Assembly (NCBI GenBank): GCA_963726775.1
Contig: CAVSDL010000009.1
Span: 310,001 to 374,000, forward strand
Length of the DNA: 64,000 bases
Reading direction: 5' to 3'
DNA from: CAIWHR01 sp963726775
Lineage (GTDB): Bacteria; Pseudomonadota; Gammaproteobacteria; Burkholderiales; Casimicrobiaceae
Shown here one piece after another: positions 1-8,404 of the stretch. The position numbers and the translations under genes are program-made. Position 1 is the stretch's first letter; each line of letters opens with the position of its first letter. The notes under the pieces are model-generated. The model had not been told where the DNA came from, did no database searches, and was given only the letters and a program-made list of their open reading frames with translations.

Positions 1-1546
1 AGCGCCGCGCCTCGCGTTCGCCGAGCGTCGAATGGTCTCCGCCGCGGCCCTTGGCGATATCGTGAAACAATCCGGAAAGGTACAGCACTTCCTTGGCGTC
101 GAAATCGGCGATGAGCCGCGAGCAAAGCGGATACTCGTGCGCGTGCTGCGGCTCGGTGAAGCGGCGCAGGTTGCGGATGACCATCAGGATGTGTTCGTCC
201 ACGGTGTACACGTGGAAGAGATCGTGCTGCATCTGACCGATGATTCGACCGAACGGTGGCAGATAGTGCCCGAGGATCCCGTACAGGTTCATGCGCCGCA
301 GCTCGTGCGTTTGCCCGCGCCGTTCGCGGAATATCTGGAGGAATCGCCTTCGGTTGTCGGCATCGCGGCGGAATCGCGCATCGATTCGATGGCGGTTGCG
401 CCACATCGCGCGCAGCGTCCGCGCCGACATCCCCTTCAGCTCGGGGTGGCGCTGCATGGTCAGGAACGCGTCGAGCATCGCCGCGGGACGCCGCTCGAAC
501 AACGTTTCGTCGCGAATGTGGAGCAATTCGTCGATGGCCAGGAAATCGTCGTCGACCGGAACGGGCTCGGTCGGGATGGGAAACAGCCGTGCGTGCAGAT
601 TCTGGAGCAGGATGACATTGACCTGCCGGATGAGTTTTGCGGCGCGATAGTAGCGCTGCATCAGGAGCTCGCTGGCGCGCCGCGTCGCCGTGTCGGAGAG
701 GCCCAGTTCCCGGGCGAGCGCGGTTTGCAGGTCGAAGACGAGCCGATCCTCGCGGCGACCGGCCAGGTAGTGGAGCCGGACGCGCAGCGCCCCGATGAGC
801 CGCTCGGCCCGTGACACCGTGCGCGCTTCCTGCATGGTGATCAGGCCCGCCTGGGCCAGCTCCGGCCAGGTGCGGCCGATTCCGGCGGCCTGGGCGATCC
901 ATGCCACGGTCTGGAGATCGCGCAAGCCCCCCGGACTCTCCTTGAGGTTGGGCTCGAGGTTGTATGCGGTGTCGTGGTACTTGAGGTGGCGCTGCTGTTG
1001 TTCGAGTGCCTTGGCCTCGTAGAAATGGCGTGGGTCCGTCGCTGCCGCGAAGGCGCGCCGGAAATCCCGGAACAGAGGCCGCGAACCCGCGACCAGTCGA
1101 TGCTCGAGCAGGCTGGTCTTGATGGTGATGTCGCCGGCCATTTCGGCTTCGCAATCGGCGATCGAGCGCACGCTGTGGCCGATTTCCAGGCCCACGTCCC
1201 AGAGCATCCCGATGAATCGCTCGACAAATGCGGTGCCCGTGGCATCCAACGGACGCGACAGCAGGATCAGGTCATCGACGTCGGAATGCGGAAAGAGCTG
1301 CCCGCGTCCGTATCCGCCCACGGCAACCAGTGCGGCATCAGGCGGCGCGCCAAGGGTCGTCCAGGCCGCGGCCTGCACGCGGTCGACAGCGCGGGCGTGG
1401 TCGCGCAACAGTTTGGGTGTGTCGGGACGCCCCTGAAACGCCTTGCGCAGCGCCGCGCGGCCGGTGGCCAGTTCGTTGCGCAAACGATCGATGAGACCGG
1501 GCGGCACGTCACCGGCGCGCGCGGAAACGGGGGCGACGGAATCCAT
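1..1546 (-). CDS. glnD: [Protein-PII] uridylyltransferase / uridylyl-removing enzyme, C-terminus cut by window edge
   Basis: GlnD uridylylates and de-uridylylates the PII signal protein according to glutamine level, controlling nitrogen assimilation. About 515 N-terminal residues are visible; full-length family members run to roughly 850-900, so the ACT domains lie outside the window. The nucleotidyltransferase signature GGYGRGQL is at about residues 77-84, followed by the metal-binding HSDVDD near 87-92. The HD phosphohydrolase domain begins near the edge, with FHDIAKG visible in the last 30 codons. The ATG at 1546 (protein starts MDSVAPVS) gives the normal N-terminal length. It lies 27 bases downstream of map on the same strand, so the two probably share a transcript. 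Identification rests on these motifs and is secure. Confidence 0.95.
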   Translation of the reverse strand, partial: MDSVAPVSARAGDVPPGLIDRLRNELATGRAALRKAFQGRPDTPKLLRDHARAVDRVQAAAWTTLGAPPDAALVAVGGYGRGQLFPHSDVDDLILLSRPLDATGTAFVERFIGMLWDVGLEIGHSVRSIADCEAEMAGDITIKTSLLEHRLVAGSRPLFRDFRRAFAAATDPRHFYEAKALEQQQRHLKYHDTAYNLEPNLKESPGGLRDLQTVAWIAQAAGIGRTWPELAQAGLITMQEARTVSRAERLIGALRVRLHYLAGRREDRLVFDLQTALARELGLSDTATRRASELLMQRYYRAAKLIRQVNVILLQNLHARLFPIPTEPVPVDDDFLAIDELLHIRDETLFERRPAAMLDAFLTMQRHPELKGMSARTLRAMWRNRHRIDARFRRDADNRRRFLQIFRERRGQTHELRRMNLYGILGHYLPPFGRIIGQMQHDLFHVYTVDEHILMVIRNLRRFTEPQHAHEYPLCSRLIADFDAKEVLYLSGLFHDIAKGRGGDHSTLGEREARR

Positions 1547-1573
1547 GGCGCGGCAGGCAACCCGCGGGACCGC

Positions 1574-2365
1574 TCAGAGCGCAGGCGCCGGCGTGCCGGG
1601 GGAGGTCGTAAGCACTTCGAAGCCCTCCGCGTTGACCAGAACCGTGTGCTCCCATTGTGCCGAGAGCGAGTGATCGGCGGTGACGATTGTCCAGCCGTCC
1701 GCAAGCGCCCTGATCGTCGCGCGTCCGGCGTTGATCATCGGCTCGATCGTGAAGATCATTCCCGGCTGCAGCTTGATCCCCGTGCCCGGCCGCCCATAGT
1801 GCAGGACCTGGGGTTCCTCGTGAAACTGGCGGCCGATGCCGTGGCCGCAGAATTCACGCACAATCGAAAAGCCGAGACTTTCCGCGAACTGCTGGATGGC
1901 ATGGCCGATATCGCCGAGATGCGCTCCGGGCCGCACCGCGCGGATGCCGCGCCACATGGCCTGGTACGTCGTTTCGACCAGCCGCTTCGCCTGTATGGAC
2001 GGCGTCCCGACGTAGAACATCCGGCTCGTGTCGCCGTGCCAGCCATTCCGGATCACCGTCACGTCGATATTGACGATGTCACCCGACTTGAGCTTCTTGT
2101 CGCCCGGTATGCCGTGGCAGACGACGTGGTTCACCGACGTGCAGATCGACGCCGGATAAGGCACATGCCCCGGCGGCTGGTAGTTGAGCGTCGCCGGGAT
2201 CACGCGCTGGACATTGACCTGGTAATCGTGCGCCAGGCGGTCGAGCGCGCCGGTCGTCGCCCCCGGCTGCACCTGCGGCGTCAGCCAATCGAGCAATTCC
2301 GCCGCGAGGCGCCCGGCCACACGCATCTGCTCGATGTCCTCCGGGGATTTCAGCGAAACGGACAT
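1574..2365 (-). CDS. map: Methionine aminopeptidase, type I
   Basis: Removes the initiator methionine from nascent proteins. The 263-residue length is standard for type I enzymes. The five metal ligands of the pita-bread fold are present: D101 (in GDIVNIDV), D112 (GWHGDTS), H175 (CGHGIG), E208 (TIEPM) and E239 (WEHTV), and the substrate-binding histidine is H84 (VCHGIP). I start at the ATG giving MSVSLKSPEDIEQMR, the conserved family N-terminus; an ATG seven codons upstream (2386) is possible but adds non-conserved residues, and neither has a strong Shine-Dalgarno. The gene precedes glnD in transcription order. Confidence 0.96.
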   Translation of the reverse strand: MSVSLKSPEDIEQMRVAGRLAAELLDWLTPQVQPGATTGALDRLAHDYQVNVQRVIPATLNYQPPGHVPYPASICTSVNHVVCHGIPGDKKLKSGDIVNIDVTVIRNGWHGDTSRMFYVGTPSIQAKRLVETTYQAMWRGIRAVRPGAHLGDIGHAIQQFAESLGFSIVREFCGHGIGRQFHEEPQVLHYGRPGTGIKLQPGMIFTIEPMINAGRATIRALADGWTIVTADHSLSAQWEHTVLVNAEGFEVLTTSPGTPAPAL

Positions 2366-2452
2366 GGGAGGATCAGCGCTGAGCATGCGCAGGGCATTTG
2401 CGCGCGAGAGAATCGCACCACGCAGTCGCCGCCGAACATCCGAGGGTGGCGA

Positions 2453-3292
2453 TCATGCGCGCAGCAGTTCGTTGATGCTGGTCTTCGCGCGCGTCTTCGC
2501 GTCGACCTGCTTGACGATGACGGCGCAGTAGAGCTGGCATTTGCCCTCGCCGGAAGGAAGGCTGCCGGCGACGACGACGGAGCCGGCCGGCACCCGGCCG
2601 TATACGATCGCTCCGGTGGAACGGTCATAGATCTTTGTGCTCTGGCCGATGAAAACGCCCATCCCGAGCACCGAATTTTCCTCGACGACCACGCCTTCGA
2701 CGACTTCCGAGCGCGCGCCGATGAAGCAGTTGTCCTCGATGATCGTCGGATTCGCTTGCAGCGGTTCCAGCACGCCGCCGATTCCCACGCCTCCCGAAAG
2801 GTGCACATTCCGGCCGATCTGCGCGCAGGAACCGACGGTGGCCCAGGTATCCACCATCGTGCCTTCGTCGATAAAGGCGCCGATGTTGACGAACGACGGC
2901 ATCAGCACGACGTCGCGCGCGATGAACGCGCCGCGGCGCGCGACGGCCGGCGGCACGATGCGCACGCCGGCGGCGGCGAGCTGCTGATCCGATAGTCCCG
3001 CGAACTTGGTCGGCACCTTGTCGAAGAACGCGAAGGGCTCCGCGCTGCCGGCACGCTGGACGAAGCGCATGGGCATGGTCTCGGCGAGCCGAAACGAGAG
3101 CAGCACCGCCTTCTTGACCCATTGGTGCACGATCCAGGCGCCGTTCGATTTTTCGGCCACGCGCAGCCGGCCGGAATCGAGTTCGGCGATGACATGCGTG
3201 ACGGCGTCGCGGAGCGGCGCCGTCGCCGCGTCAGGCGAAAGCGTAGTTCGAATTTCCCACGCGGCGTCGATCGTTTGCTGCAATTCGGTCAT
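2453..3292 (-). CDS. dapD: 2,3,4,5-tetrahydropyridine-2,6-dicarboxylate N-succinyltransferase
   Basis: Transfers succinyl from succinyl-CoA to tetrahydrodipicolinate in the succinylase branch of lysine and meso-diaminopimelate synthesis. At 279 residues it matches the usual DapD length (about 274). The N-terminal helical part (MTELQQTIDAAWE) is followed by a left-handed beta helix of hexapeptide repeats from about residue 115 to 230 (for example GAFIDEGTMVDTWATVGSC) and a C-terminal tail. The next pathway enzyme, DapC, is encoded 2.1 kb upstream on the same strand, but a two-component system lies between them. dapE, often the next gene in relatives, is absent here. Confidence 0.97.
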   Translation of the reverse strand: MTELQQTIDAAWEIRTTLSPDAATAPLRDAVTHVIAELDSGRLRVAEKSNGAWIVHQWVKKAVLLSFRLAETMPMRFVQRAGSAEPFAFFDKVPTKFAGLSDQQLAAAGVRIVPPAVARRGAFIARDVVLMPSFVNIGAFIDEGTMVDTWATVGSCAQIGRNVHLSGGVGIGGVLEPLQANPTIIEDNCFIGARSEVVEGVVVEENSVLGMGVFIGQSTKIYDRSTGAIVYGRVPAGSVVVAGSLPSGEGKCQLYCAVIVKQVDAKTRAKTSINELLRA

Positions 3293-3499
3293 GGCGGGTG
3301 TCTGGCGGTTGCGTCGGAAAAAAAGCGATTTTACCGTGGCTTCGGGCTTTCCCCCGAAAATGTGGGGTGGAGCCGCATCCCGGTTGACGCTGTCACCTCG
3401 AGAATCGCCGCAAGCGCGGCAGGGAATCTTTCCGGGTTGCCGGCGACGCGTTCGTGCACCCGCAGCGCCAGGGCGGGGAGGCGGGAAAGCACGTCGGCG

Positions 3500-4240
3500 T
3501 TACATCGACCTGAAGCGATGCGCGAACGTACGGCTGACGGTGAGCTTCTCGTCGCGGTCGCGCAGAACGATCACCGGTTCTCCACGCCAATCCCGGTCGA
3601 CCCGCGCGATCGCGCGAAGGTTGACGATCGTGCCGCGATGAATCTGCCAGAAGGCTTCGGGGTCGAGCTCCTCGTACAGTTCCTTGATCGGTTTCCTGAT
3701 CAGCGCGTCGCCGCTCCCGGTGACGACGTTGGTGTACTTGTCTCCGGCGCGAAAGTAGAGGACATCGTCGACGGCGATCATCCGCATCGACGTTCCCTGC
3801 GAAGCGCGAATCCACTTGATCGGGCCGGCGCCGCCGCGCGGGGCAAGCTTCGCGAGCAGTGCGGTGAGGTCGAGTGGCGACGTGGTCAGGCGGGCCTTGA
3901 GCCTGGCGACGACCTTGGCGATGCGCTCGGGGGCGGGCGGTTTCAGTACGTAGTCGATCGCGCCTTCGTCGAACGCGGCGACCGCGTATTCGTCGTAGGC
4001 CGTGACAAAGACGACGTGGCAGGCGCCGTCCAGCTCGCGGGCGACGTCGAGGCCGGACCGGACCGGCATGCGGATGTCGAGAAAGGCAATGTCCGGCCGG
4101 TGCGCGGCGGCCAACGCCAGCGCTTCGTCGCCATTGGCGGCCTCGGCGATGATTTCGAGTTCCGGCCACGCCTCCACGAGCCGCGCGCGCAGCTGCGCCC
4201 GCAGCATCGGCTCGTCTTCGGCGATGAGCGCGGTGGGCAC
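3500..4240 (-). CDS. LytTR-family response regulator (AlgR/LytR type)
   Basis: A 246-residue response regulator. Residues 1-120 form a receiver domain with the acidic pair D9/E10, phosphoacceptor D55 in AFLDIRMP, the switch threonine in VFVTAYDEY and the conserved lysine in YVLKPP. After a linker, about residues 145-246 match a LytTR DNA-binding domain (IRASQGTSMRMIAVDDVLYF, then the HRGTIVNLRAI segment). LytTR proteins bind direct repeats and regulate extracellular polysaccharide, virulence or metabolite genes; the target here is not visible. It starts 3 bases after the stop of the sensor kinase gene, so the two are co-transcribed. Confidence 0.93.
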   Translation of the reverse strand: MPTALIAEDEPMLRAQLRARLVEAWPELEIIAEAANGDEALALAAAHRPDIAFLDIRMPVRSGLDVARELDGACHVVFVTAYDEYAVAAFDEGAIDYVLKPPAPERIAKVVARLKARLTTSPLDLTALLAKLAPRGGAGPIKWIRASQGTSMRMIAVDDVLYFRAGDKYTNVVTGSGDALIRKPIKELYEELDPEAFWQIHRGTIVNLRAIARVDRDWRGEPVIVLRDRDEKLTVSRTFAHRFRSM

Positions 4241-4243
4241 GGG

Positions 4244-5335
4244 TCAGCCTTCCTCGAAGGGGACGACGATCGTCGCGCGGGCGCCGTGCGGCGCCGCGTC
4301 TTCCAGCGTGAACCGGCCGCGCTGCCCGAATAGCGCGGCGAGGCGGTCGCGCACATTGGAAAGGCCCATGCCGTGGCCGGGTCGCGCCGCGCTGTTGCCG
4401 GTGCCGCCACCCGTGTCGGTGACGCTGACGACGAGGCTGTCGCCGTCGTGCCGCGCCTCGATGCGTATCGTGCCGCCCTCCGCCTGTGGTTCGAGACCGT
4501 GCGTGACGGCGTTCTCCACGACGGAGATCAGGAGCACCGGTGGAAACGCATGCGCGCGGAGGGCGTCGGGCACGGCGATTTCGAAGGCAAGTCGACGTCC
4601 CATTCGCATGCGCAGAATATTGAGATAGGCCTCCGCGAGATCGATCTCCTGCCCCAGCGTCGCGCTCGACGTTCGCAGCTGCGGCAGCGCGGCGCGCAGG
4701 TAGGCGAGCAGATGGCCGAGCAGCGCGGACGCCTGCGGCGGATCCGTCTCGGTGAGGAATTGTACGGAGGCGAGCGTGTTGAAAAGGAAGTGCGGCTCGA
4801 TCTGCGCCTGCATCAATTTCAGCTCGGATTCGACCGCCTGCTTGGCCAGGAGGTTGCGATCGGCTTCGGCCTCGAGCATCGCGGTGCGCATGCGCGCATC
4901 GCGGAACTTGAGCAGGAAGAACAGGCTGACGAACAGACCGACGAAGAATCCGCCGAATAACGTCTCCGCAACCTTTCCTGCGTCAGAAGCGAGCGCGCGG
5001 GGCGCGTACTCCGGAAGCGAAAGGACCGCGCCTTTGATCAACAACAAGAGCACGCAGCCGACGATCGCGCCGATGGCAACGGCCACCGCCAGTCTGAGGA
5101 CCGGCCGAGTGCGCTCCCACGGCGAGGCTACATTGACCGCGTACGCAATCGCGAGGCCCATGCACTGGACGCTGATGAAGGGATGCCAGTACGGCCGCGG
5201 GTCTTCGATCGACATCAGGGCCGCAATTCCGGTGTCGATCGCCAGTATGAGGAGGATCGTGAGCCAAGATGCGTGGAATCCCGCTCCGAGTGCGGCGGGC
5301 CAGCTTCGGGTTGGTGATGCTGCCGGAGTCGTCAT
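4244..5335 (-). CDS. Sensor histidine kinase, LytS/AlgZ (His_kinase/HATPase) type
   Basis: A 363-residue membrane kinase. Four hydrophobic segments fall at about residues 23-43, 53-70, 80-100 and 125-143, followed by a short coiled region. The phosphorylated histidine is H182 within QIEPHFLFNTL, the signature of LytS/YehU-type kinases. The ATP-binding domain shows the N box SVVENAVTHG, then DTGGGTG and GHGMGLSNVRDRL. There is no periplasmic sensor domain, so the signal is probably sensed in or at the membrane. The ATG at 5335 (MTTPAASP) is chosen because upstream residues are not hydrophobic or conserved. It pairs with the adjacent LytTR regulator. The pair sits between dapC and dapD, which I regard as an insertion into the dap cluster. 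Confidence 0.92.
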   Translation of the reverse strand: MTTPAASPTRSWPAALGAGFHASWLTILLILAIDTGIAALMSIEDPRPYWHPFISVQCMGLAIAYAVNVASPWERTRPVLRLAVAVAIGAIVGCVLLLLIKGAVLSLPEYAPRALASDAGKVAETLFGGFFVGLFVSLFFLLKFRDARMRTAMLEAEADRNLLAKQAVESELKLMQAQIEPHFLFNTLASVQFLTETDPPQASALLGHLLAYLRAALPQLRTSSATLGQEIDLAEAYLNILRMRMGRRLAFEIAVPDALRAHAFPPVLLISVVENAVTHGLEPQAEGGTIRIEARHDGDSLVVSVTDTGGGTGNSAARPGHGMGLSNVRDRLAALFGQRGRFTLEDAAPHGARATIVVPFEEG

Positions 5336-5434
5336 GTCGCGTATTTTAGTGACGTGGCCCAAGGACGGGACGGTTCGCGACAGGCCGCGCTCAGTGGCGA
5401 CGGGATGCACCCGGCGGGCCGCAAGTCGGCGGCG

Positions 5435-6628
5435 TTACAGACGCCTGGCGAAGGCGACGATCCGGGCCACCGCTTCGGCGCATTCCGGCGGCGAAGCGAC
5501 GAGGGCTATCCGGATCCAGCCGTGGCCGGGATTCACGCCTTGGGCCTCGCGTGCCAGATAGCTTCCGGGCAACACCGTCACGGCCTGTTCGGACAGCAGG
5601 CGCTTTGCGAACACCGCATCGTCCATGGGCGTCCTGGCCCACAGATAAAACGCTGCGTCGGGCATGGCACAGGGCAGCGCCGCGGCGAGCTTCGGGTGCA
5701 GTGCTGCGAACTTCGCCGCGTACAGGGCCCGGTTCGCGCGCACGTGGTCTTCGTCGTTCCATGCTGCGATGCTGGCGGCGGCGACCGCGGGCGACATGGC
5801 GGAGCCGTGGTAGGTGCGATACAGCAGAAACGCCTTGATGAGTCGCGCATCCCCTGCGACATATCCGGAGCGCAATCCGGGCGCGTTCGAGCGCTTGGAG
5901 AGACTGCCGAAACTGACGATACGCGAAAAATCCGAACGTCCGAGGGTGTGTGCGACCGCAAGCGCCCCCACGGGAGGCCTGGCCTCGTCGAAGTAGACCT
6001 CGGAATAGCACTCATCGGCTGCGATCACAAAGTCGTGGCGGTCCGCGAGCTCGAACAGCAACCGCCATTCGTCCGCCGTCATGACGCGGCCCGTGGGGTT
6101 GTCGGGAGAGCAGACGAAAAGAAGCTGCGTGCGCGCCCATACGGCATCGGGCACGTCGCCCCAGGCGGGTGCGAAGCCGTGGGTCGCAAGGGAATTGACG
6201 CAATAGGGCTCGGCGCCGGCGAGCAGGGCGGAGCCTTCGTAGATCTGGTAGAACGGATTCGGCATGACGACCGTCGCTCCGGGCCGGCTGCCGTCGATCA
6301 CCGCCTGCCCGAAGGCGAACAATGCCTCGCGGCTGCCCAGCACGGGAAGGACCTGCGTCGCGGGATCGAGCGCACCCAACCCGTGCCGGCGCACCAGCCA
6401 GCCCGCGATCGCTTCGCGTAGCGCGGGCGCGCCGATCGTCGTGGGATAATTCGCGATGCCGGCACCGCCCGCGGCCATTGCATCGAGGATCAGCGCCGGC
6501 GTCGGATGCTTCGGTTCGCCGATCGACAGGTTGATCGGCGCCAGCGCCGCATTAGGGGTGACATCGGCAAACCATTGCCGAAGTCGCTCGAAGGGATACG
6601 GTTGCAGTCGGGAGAGGCGGGGGTTCAC
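5435..6628 (-). CDS. dapC: Succinyldiaminopimelate transaminase (DapC type)
   Basis: PLP-dependent class I/II aminotransferase that aminates N-succinyl-2-amino-6-oxopimelate in lysine/DAP synthesis. The 397-residue product starts with a GTG giving (M)NPRLSRLQPYPFERLR, the conserved start of betaproteobacterial DapC; no in-frame ATG fits. The PLP lysine is in FGSLSKRSNAPG, and the Asn-Pro and Asp motifs SPDNPTGRV and AADECYSE are present. It is divergent from a GspC-like gene with about 155 bases between them, where a TATAAT box faces dapC. Confidence 0.92.
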   Translation of the reverse strand: MNPRLSRLQPYPFERLRQWFADVTPNAALAPINLSIGEPKHPTPALILDAMAAGGAGIANYPTTIGAPALREAIAGWLVRRHGLGALDPATQVLPVLGSREALFAFGQAVIDGSRPGATVVMPNPFYQIYEGSALLAGAEPYCVNSLATHGFAPAWGDVPDAVWARTQLLFVCSPDNPTGRVMTADEWRLLFELADRHDFVIAADECYSEVYFDEARPPVGALAVAHTLGRSDFSRIVSFGSLSKRSNAPGLRSGYVAGDARLIKAFLLYRTYHGSAMSPAVAAASIAAWNDEDHVRANRALYAAKFAALHPKLAAALPCAMPDAAFYLWARTPMDDAVFAKRLLSEQAVTVLPGSYLAREAQGVNPGHGWIRIALVASPPECAEAVARIVAFARRL

Positions 6629-6737
6629 GTGGCGCGACGAGAGGAAAAAGGGGCGAGCGCAGCGACAACGCCGCGGCATGCGGTCGCGACGGGCCGCCTC
6701 TTGCGCGCGGCGTCGCGCATCGTCTTTGCTGCGCGCG

Positions 6738-6743
6738 ATTATA
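6738..6743 (-). promoter_or_regulatory. Possible -10 box for dapC
   Basis: On the minus strand the sequence reads TATAAT, a perfect sigma-70 -10 hexamer, about 110 bases upstream of the dapC GTG. No good -35 hexamer is seen at 16-18 bases, so this is a tentative assignment. Confidence 0.4.
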
Positions 6744-6783
6744 GCGAAGCGTGGCGGCGACCGTCCGCAGCCGCGTGATCGAC

Positions 6784-7665
6784 ATGGGTGACATGGACGA
6801 CCGGCGTTCGAATGTCCTGCCCGGTCGCCCGTCTTGGGCGTGGCGCGCCGCATCGTGGACGGCGACGCTTGCCGCGGGAATCGCACTTGCGCTGGTGCTC
6901 GCGCATTGGGGATGGCGCGCCTTCGGGCCGCGACCCGCGCCGGTTCCGCCGCCGCAACCTCCGGAGCGCTGGGCGCCCGCCATTGTCCTGACCCCGCTGT
7001 TCGGACGCACCGGCGCGGTGGCTCAGCCAGGCGTTGCGCCGAGTCCGTCCACGACGTCGACGCTCCAGGGGGAAACGCGCCTGCTGGGGGTATTTGCCGA
7101 GCGCGACGGTCGCGGCTATGCGCTGTTCCGCCTGCCCGATCGCGGCCCGGCGCTGGTCAAGGCCGGTCAGGAGATTGCGAAGGACGTGAATCTCGAGGCC
7201 GTGCATGTGGATGGGGTTCGAATCCGCGATCATGGCGAAGTGCGCGAACTCCTGTTGCGCGCGGTCCCGGCGGCGGCGGGGTCGTCAGCGGTGACGGACC
7301 GCACGCGGCTCGCCGAGTCGCGCGCGGGTTGCGGCGCGCCGGTCGGCTATGGCGGACCGGTGTACCGCCTCAACGCCGAATTGCTGACCGGCATCGCCTC
7401 GCACCCCGAGAGCTGGAAGGCGCTGCTCGCGCCCGCCGCCGGCGGCCTCGCGGTCCGCGACGGGAGCGGCTTTGCGGCCATGCTGGGCATGAAAGCGGGC
7501 GACCGGATGGCGCAGGCCAACGGCATCGCGCTCGGTAGTGTCGACGACATGCTGGTCGCCGTGGTCAAGCCGCTGCTTGCAAGCCAGCCGGTGCGCGTCG
7601 TCGGCACGCGCGACGGCAAGCCGGCGGAATGGCTGTTTCTCAATGCGGGAGCCTGTCCCGGTTGA
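6784..7665 (+). CDS. GspC-like type II secretion inner-membrane protein with PDZ domain (orphan)
   Basis: About 293 residues. A short cytoplasmic N-terminus leads into one transmembrane helix (about residues 22-44) and a proline-rich linker. A GspC homology-region-like beta domain follows (about 65-170), including LLGVFAERDGRGYALFRL and GPALVKAGQEI. The C-terminal PDZ domain spans about 200-293 (GFAAMLGMKAGDRMAQANGI). In type II secretion systems GspC links the inner-membrane platform to the secretin; here no other gsp gene is nearby. The start is the ATG giving MGDMDDRR, and MDDRR three codons later is equally possible. Alternatives are a generic PDZ anchor protein or a stray GspC serving a distant system. 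Confidence 0.75.
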   Translation: MGDMDDRRSNVLPGRPSWAWRAASWTATLAAGIALALVLAHWGWRAFGPRPAPVPPPQPPERWAPAIVLTPLFGRTGAVAQPGVAPSPSTTSTLQGETRLLGVFAERDGRGYALFRLPDRGPALVKAGQEIAKDVNLEAVHVDGVRIRDHGEVRELLLRAVPAAAGSSAVTDRTRLAESRAGCGAPVGYGGPVYRLNAELLTGIASHPESWKALLAPAAGGLAVRDGSGFAAMLGMKAGDRMAQANGIALGSVDDMLVAVVKPLLASQPVRVVGTRDGKPAEWLFLNAGACPG

Positions 7666-7672
7666 GGCAGGA

Positions 7673-7690
7673 CGGCGCGCTGCTGCGCCG
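7673..7690. terminator. Short hairpin between convergent genes
   Basis: A perfect 6+6 base inverted repeat (CGGCGC, loop of 6, GCGCCG) fills the 28-base gap between the convergent GspC-like and gph genes. There is no T-tract on either strand, so it is at best a weak or Rho-assisted terminator. Confidence 0.3.
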
Positions 7691-7693
7691 CTG

Positions 7694-8404
7694 TCAGCTG
7701 CCCATCGACTGCGGCAGCCACGAAAGCAGCGCCATCGGCTCGTCGATGAGCCCGTCCGCGGGCCACGCGTCCGGCGTTTCATCTGCCTGTATGTATCCGT
7801 AGCGCGCGACGATGGTGTGCATTCCGGCGGCGATCCCGGCGCTGATGTCGCGCTCGGCATCGCCGACGTACACGCAGCGTTCCGGCGCGACGCCAAGGCG
7901 GTTCGCGGCTTCCCGCAGCGGCGCCGGGTGCGGCTTCGCGAACGGTGTCGTGTCTCCGCACACGACCGTGCCGGCGCGCGGCGTCAGGTTCAGCGCGCCG
8001 AGGAGCGGCGTCGTGTAGCGCGTCGCCTTGTTGGTGACGATGCCCCAGCGCAGCGTGCGCGCCTCGATCGCGTCGAGCAGCGCGCCGACGGTGGTGAAAA
8101 GCACCGAATCGACGCATAGCGCGTCTTCGTATTGCGCCAGAAAGGCATCGCGCAGCGCCGCGTATTCGGGCTGGTCGGGGGTCACTCCCATTCCGGCGCC
8201 GAGGAGCCCGCGCGCGCCGTGCGACGCGAACGGGCGCAACAGCGTGAGCGGCACCGGCGCAAGTCCGAGGTCGAACCGGACGCGATTCAGCGCAGCCGCG
8301 AGGTCGGGTGCGGTGTCCGCGAGCGTGCCGTCGAGATCGAAGAGCACGGCATCCACCGGCAAGGTCCGCGGCGGGCGAGTGCGGGCCGCGCGGGCGTCAG
8401 GCAT
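7694..8404 (-). CDS. gph: Phosphoglycolate phosphatase (HAD superfamily)
   Basis: A 236-residue HAD hydrolase that removes 2-phosphoglycolate, a by-product of DNA repair and other oxidative damage. Motif I is DLDGTLADT with nucleophile D23 and acid D25, motif II is the threonine in IVTNKA, the motif III lysine lies in FAKPHP, and motif IV is VGDAERDI. The cap domain follows motif I. It overlaps the 3' end of ubiG by 8 bases, the arrangement seen in many proteobacteria. Substrate is inferred from family and linkage to ubiG; other HAD phosphatases have similar motifs. Confidence 0.9.
   Translation of the reverse strand: MPDARAARTRPPRTLPVDAVLFDLDGTLADTAPDLAAALNRVRFDLGLAPVPLTLLRPFASHGARGLLGAGMGVTPDQPEYAALRDAFLAQYEDALCVDSVLFTTVGALLDAIEARTLRWGIVTNKATRYTTPLLGALNLTPRAGTVVCGDTTPFAKPHPAPLREAANRLGVAPERCVYVGDAERDISAGIAAGMHTIVARYGYIQADETPDAWPADGLIDEPMALLSWLPQSMGS

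Noticed and set aside
974..2995. A 673-codon plus-strand frame across glnD, map and dapD
   Set aside because: Spans three well-supported minus-strand genes; composition is Arg/His/Asp-rich noise.
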